Assembly: GCA_017798145.1 (NCBI GenBank)
Contig: CP059069.1
Span: 1,225,226-1,289,225 of the forward strand
Source of the DNA: Akkermansiaceae bacterium
Lineage (GTDB): Bacteria > Verrucomicrobiota > Verrucomicrobiia > Verrucomicrobiales > Akkermansiaceae
Length of the DNA stretch: 64,000 nucleotides
Direction: 5' to 3'
In this document: positions 60,826 through 64,000 of the stretch, piece after piece
Position numbering within the stretch: position 1 is the stretch's first letter
How the letters are laid out: the number at the start of each line of letters is the position of its first letter
Made by a program: the position numbers and the translations under genes
The notes under the pieces: generated by a model
Told to the model about the DNA's origin: nothing
What the model saw: only the letters and a program-made list of their open reading frames with translations
Databases searched by the model: none

Positions 60826-61757
60826 AATTTCCCCGAAGACATGCCGCAAAACCCGGCTTCGCACTCATCGCGGTGCTCTGGCTCATTGCGATCCTCTCCC
60901 TCGCCGCCGTCACCACGCTCCGCGTCATCTCCTTCGACATGGAGCTGGCCACCGCGAAGGTACACGGCTCCCGCGCATTCCAGCTCGCGGAAACCGGCAT
61001 CGCCATAGGCACAAACCCCGTCGTCGAGCGCAACGACCCCCTGCTCCATCGCTTCGACGAGGCGAACAACGAGGAGGTCCATGTCACCCTCACTTCCGAA
61101 GGCGCCCGCTTCAACATCAACACCCTCATCCTTTCCGAGGACAAGTCCCTGATCCGATCCGTCTTCACCTACTGGGGGCTCGATCTCGATTCCGCCCAAG
61201 CACTCACAGATGCCCTCACCGATTGGGTCGATGCCGACGACGAGGTCGCCCTCAACGGCGCGGAGATCGAGGACTACGAGAAAATGGGACGCATCAACCA
61301 GCCCTTCAACCGCCCCTTCTACGATATCTCGGAAATGGCCCTCGTCCGTGGCATGGATCAGGTCGCGCAAATCCGCCCGGATTGGAAAAACTGGTTCACC
61401 GTCTGGTCGAGCGGAACGCTCGACCTCAACGAGGCCAGCGCGGAACTCATCGCCGCCGCCGCCGAGGTCACCGAGGCGCAGGCATCCGTCATCCCGGAAA
61501 CCGTGCGGGGCGCCGACGGCATACGCGACACCGAGGACGACGTCCCTTTCCAGGATGTCGATTCCGCACTTTCCCTGCTTGGCATTGGCGGAGAAACAGG
61601 GCAACTCATCGCCCAGCGCTTCACCGTCAACGATACGACAACCCGCATCACGTCCACCGCACGCTCGGGCGACTCCACCCGCCGCATCACCGCCATCGTC
61701 CGCAACCGAACAGGCAAACCCATACTCCTCGACCGCACGACCGAGATCGTGCCCTAA
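60822..61757 (+). CDS. gspK: Type II secretion minor pseudopilin GspK
   Basis: GspK forms the tip of the pseudopilus with GspI and GspJ. The 311-residue product has the site KPG-FALIAVLWLIAILSLAAV, cleaved after Gly12, and lacks Glu at mature position 5, as is typical for GspK. The alpha-domain region includes FNINTLILSEDKSLI, LTDALTDWVDADDEVALNGAE, FYDISEMALVRGM and DLNEASAELIAAAAEV. Both stop and start overlap neighbours closely. A short heptamer-phased stretch follows the stop. Confidence 0.9.
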   Translation: MKFPRRHAAKPGFALIAVLWLIAILSLAAVTTLRVISFDMELATAKVHGSRAFQLAETGIAIGTNPVVERNDPLLHRFDEANNEEVHVTLTSEGARFNINTLILSEDKSLIRSVFTYWGLDLDSAQALTDALTDWVDADDEVALNGAEIEDYEKMGRINQPFNRPFYDISEMALVRGMDQVAQIRPDWKNWFTVWSSGTLDLNEASAELIAAAAEVTEAQASVIPETVRGADGIRDTEDDVPFQDVDSALSLLGIGGETGQLIAQRFTVNDTTTRITSTARSGDSTRRITAIVRNRTGKPILLDRTTEIVP

Positions 61758-61760
61758 ACG

Positions 61761-61788
61761 CAAAATCCCAAATTCCAACTCACAGGAA
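61761..61788 (+). repeat. Heptamer-phased stretch after gspK
   Basis: CAAAATC, CCAAATT, CCAACTC and ACAGGAA run in 7-base steps from three bases after the gspK stop. The units are loose copies. Confidence 0.4.
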
Positions 61789-61833
61789 TGACGACGCATC
61801 CACTCACCGGAAACCCACGCTACACAACTCTTC

Positions 61834-61861
61834 CTTGGAAGTTGAATGTTGAAAATTGAAT
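61834..61861 (+). repeat. Heptamer repeat before gspL
   Basis: CTTGGAA, GTTGAAT, GTTGAAA and ATTGAAT end three bases before the ATG at 61865. Together with the preceding CTCTTCC this is a close copy of the element before the ABC ATPase gene at 41688. Confidence 0.8.
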
Positions 61862-61864
61862 CTT

Positions 61865-63103
61865 ATGGCCAAAAGCAACAGCACACACCTCCTCGTCCCT
61901 GGCGAAACCGAATGGGAATTCTGGACACTCGCGCCCGGCGCACCCCCGACCATGCATTCGGCGCATCCGGTGGCGCAGCCCTCGGAAATCGCCAAGCCGC
62001 CCCAGGGCGATGTCATCTTCCTTTTCCCGGTCAAGGCGCTCACCGCCCTGCCCATGCATGTCCCCACCGGTGACACCTCGCTGTTCCCCGATCTCGCCGC
62101 CACCCACGCGGAACGCGCCGGGCTTCGTCCCGATCCCTTTGCCGGGCAGCTCACCGATATCTTCCCTGTCCTCACGAGTCCGGAAAACTCCGTCTTCCTC
62201 TCCGTCGTGCTGCGCAACCCGCAACCCGCGGATTTGCCCCTGAAATCCCCAAAAGCCTTCGATATCTCCCCCCGCGCCTTCCCCGCTCGCGGCAACACCC
62301 TCACCCTCTGGCGCGAGCTGGGCAGCTGGGTTTTCGCCATCCACAGCGAGGGAAAACTCCTCTACTGCCAGGCGACATCCGTTACATCCCCCTCCCCGGA
62401 TGCATCGCTCATCCGGGAAATCCGCATTGCCATCGCCCAGCTCTCCATGCAGGGCGTCCGCGCGGAGCCTTCCTCCGCCATCGTATGGTCTTCCGATCCC
62501 GAGACGGACACCTCCCTGCTCTCCAGATCCCTTTCGCTCCAGACTCAGCTCACCGCCCGTCCGGCGCCCATCATGCCCGAGCCCCTCGGAAAGCTCCTCC
62601 CCGCCGATGTCCGCGCCGCCCGCCGCGCCGCCCGCAAACGCCAGAACATCATCCTCGCAGCCGCAGCCCTCGCCGTCATCTATCTCGGCACCATCGGATA
62701 CCTCGGCTACGGCCTTTGGAAAACCAACTCCACCACCCAAAGGATCATGGCGGAAGTCGCAAAAGTCGCCCCACAGCAGGAGGCATTCCGGCTCCACATC
62801 GAGAAATGGGACGAACTGGAATACGGCATCGACCTCAACCACAACACGGTCGATATCCTCAACCGCATCGCCCGCTCCATCCCCTCCGGCTCCGGGCTAC
62901 GGCTCACCAGCGCCATCATCTCCGCCGAGGAGATCCGCATTGAGGGAGAGGCACCCCAGCCTCAGGCCGTCAACGAGTTCTCCAAAAACCTCTCCAGGAA
63001 CAACGACCTCGCCTTCTTCGAGTGGCAGACCCCGGAGCCGCGCCAGACAACCCGCGGCTGGGGATTCGTGTTCACCGCCGCTCCGCCCGCCGTGACCCCT
63101 TGA
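61865..63103 (+). CDS. gspL: Type II secretion GspL/PilM-N-like inner-membrane protein
   Basis: The 412-residue protein has a cytoplasmic N-terminal part of about 250 residues (TLWRELGSWVFAIHSEGKLL, IREIRIAIAQLSMQGV) that fits the actin-like fold of GspL/PilM. One membrane helix follows (about residues 264-284) and then a PilN-like periplasmic segment (NTVDILNRIARSIPSGSGLRLTSAIIS). GspL anchors the cytoplasmic ATPase GspE to the pseudopilus platform. The assignment rests on position and architecture, since sequence similarity in this family is low. Confidence 0.72.
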   Translation: MAKSNSTHLLVPGETEWEFWTLAPGAPPTMHSAHPVAQPSEIAKPPQGDVIFLFPVKALTALPMHVPTGDTSLFPDLAATHAERAGLRPDPFAGQLTDIFPVLTSPENSVFLSVVLRNPQPADLPLKSPKAFDISPRAFPARGNTLTLWRELGSWVFAIHSEGKLLYCQATSVTSPSPDASLIREIRIAIAQLSMQGVRAEPSSAIVWSSDPETDTSLLSRSLSLQTQLTARPAPIMPEPLGKLLPADVRAARRAARKRQNIILAAAALAVIYLGTIGYLGYGLWKTNSTTQRIMAEVAKVAPQQEAFRLHIEKWDELEYGIDLNHNTVDILNRIARSIPSGSGLRLTSAIISAEEIRIEGEAPQPQAVNEFSKNLSRNNDLAFFEWQTPEPRQTTRGWGFVFTAAPPAVTP

Positions 63104-63209
63104 GATTAGCGTTCCATTCCCGCCATCCCCAGTCCATCCTCACCAGCCGGAAAGCAACCCCTGCACCGACAAAGCCACCACCCACCGGCATTCCCTTTCC
63201 GTATCCGCC

Positions 63210-63734
63210 ATGTCAGACCGCGAAAAAAAACTCCTCGCCCTCCTTCTCCTCGCGGGCTTCGTCATCCTCAACTTTTTCCTCTTCACCGTCTATACCCAGA
63301 AAAAGGCCAACTACTCCGGCTCCCTCGACACCGCAAAGGCGGATCTGCAGCAAGCCATCGCGATCAGCGAAAGCTCCGCGCAGTATGCCGAGGAAATGGA
63401 CTGGCTCGCCGCCAACGAACCGGAACCCGCCGCCTACCAGGATGTCCAGACCAAGCTCCAGCAGTTCGCATACTCACAGGCCACCAATCTCGGCCTCACC
63501 GTCAAAACCCAGGAACTCCTCCCCACCGACACCAGCGGCACCCATTACCACCGCGCACAGATCAAGATCAGCCTGAGCGGCCGTGAAAAGGCGCTCTACG
63601 ATTGGTTCGGACAAGTCAACGACCCCGCCGCCTTCCGCACCGCATACCAGATCGTCCTCAAGCCCAACAGCCAGGACGACACCCTCATCGACTGCACCGC
63701 AACCCTTTCCCAATGGTTCCCTCCCGCAACATGA
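63210..63734 (+). CDS. gspM: Type II secretion GspM/PilO-like protein
   Basis: The 174-residue protein has a short cytoplasmic head, one membrane helix (about residues 7-26, LALLLLAGFVILNFFLF), a coiled-coil-like stretch (residues 38-65) and a ferredoxin-like periplasmic domain (VQTKLQQFAYSQATNLGLTV, RAQIKISLSGREKALYDWFG). This matches GspM/PilO, the partner of GspL in the inner-membrane platform. The stop overlaps the next gene as ATGA. Confidence 0.7.
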   Translation: MSDREKKLLALLLLAGFVILNFFLFTVYTQKKANYSGSLDTAKADLQQAIAISESSAQYAEEMDWLAANEPEPAAYQDVQTKLQQFAYSQATNLGLTVKTQELLPTDTSGTHYHRAQIKISLSGREKALYDWFGQVNDPAAFRTAYQIVLKPNSQDDTLIDCTATLSQWFPPAT

Positions 63735-64000
63735 AAACCTCATTTCTCCCAGCCCTCATCGCTTTCATCCCCGCCATCGCACTTGCGGATATCCCCAGGA
63801 AAGCTCCGCCCGTGAAGTACACCGGCCTCTACACCAACAGCCCCTTCACCTCCAAGCCGCCCGCCCCCGAGGCCGCACCCACGGCCAACCCCCTCGAAGA
63901 CTACACCCTCGCCGGCATCGCACCCGTCCCCGGCGGCTACCGCATCACCATCATCAACAAGAAAAACCCGGAGATGAAGGAAGTCATCGAGCCGGGCGGA
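63731..64000 (+). CDS. GspC/PilP-like exported protein, cut by the window end
   Basis: Ninety codons are visible. They encode a signal peptide (MKTSFLPALIAFIPAIALA), a Pro/Ala-rich linker, and the start of a small beta-domain (LEDYTLAGIAPVPGGYRITI, then IINKKNPEM) that resembles the homology region of GspC or PilP. These proteins link the inner-membrane platform to the secretin, which may be encoded beyond the window. Confidence 0.55.
   Translation, partial: MKTSFLPALIAFIPAIALADIPRKAPPVKYTGLYTNSPFTSKPPAPEAAPTANPLEDYTLAGIAPVPGGYRITIINKKNPEMKEVIEPGG

Overview
This is a GC-rich, gene-dense bacterial chromosomal window. The gene content points to Verrucomicrobiota, probably Verrucomicrobiales. 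The supporting features are two formylglycine-type sulfatases, secreted TIM-barrel carbohydrate proteins, a 2026-residue alpha-2-macroglobulin, a type II secretion pseudopilin operon, an ExbB/ExbD/DUF4159/TPR operon and a MoxR-plus-ABC membrane cluster. I base the phylum on this combination, not on a marker gene. I see no insertion sequence, prophage, CRISPR array or plasmid feature.

Layout. Positions 1-8060 hold a papain-like lipoprotein, a GYF/RDD membrane protein coupled to a LolC/E-type permease, an AEC transporter, glnD, a 2OG-Fe(II) oxygenase and tRNA-Phe. Positions 8433-18775 run on the plus strand: an unassigned TIM-barrel protein, gatC-gatA, an EboE-like TIM barrel, a cyclophilin, gluconokinase, an OppD/DppD-like ATPase, a polysaccharide deacetylase, a dynamin-like GTPase and a small zinc-ribbon membrane protein. 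Positions 18779-25202 hold rodA, a sulfatase with a secreted isomerase-like protein, coaD and a clan GH-D-like glycosidase. Positions 25257-36127 are mostly minus strand: alpha-2-macroglobulin, glutaredoxin, glcD, and a DUF420 plus two SCO-like proteins cluster that suits cytochrome oxidase assembly (ctaA lies separately at 53809). Positions 36442-50560 hold a helical-repeat protein, the MoxR/ABC cluster and the ExbB-ExbD-ExbD-DUF4159-TPR operon. The right end holds a second sulfatase, an AI-2E family exporter, ctaA, a Gly/Ser/Tyr-rich lipoprotein, a class A penicillin-binding protein and the type II secretion genes gspG-H-I-J-K-L-M plus a truncated GspC/PilP-like gene.

The main unexplained signal is a set of short imperfect tandem repeats of 7 or 8 bases (3-5 units). 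They sit directly before, or across, the start codons of at least ten plus-strand genes: gatA, the EboE-like gene, the cyclophilin gene, the oppD-like gene, coaD, the ABC ATPase and permease genes, gspG, gspI, gspJ and gspL. The repeated word differs at each locus while the architecture is the same. In gspG, gspI and gspJ the repeats are translated and make the pre-pilin leader peptides unusually long. In the EboE-like gene the repeat supplies the C-terminal tail. Similar repeat arrays lie about 110 bases upstream of moxR and directly after gspK.
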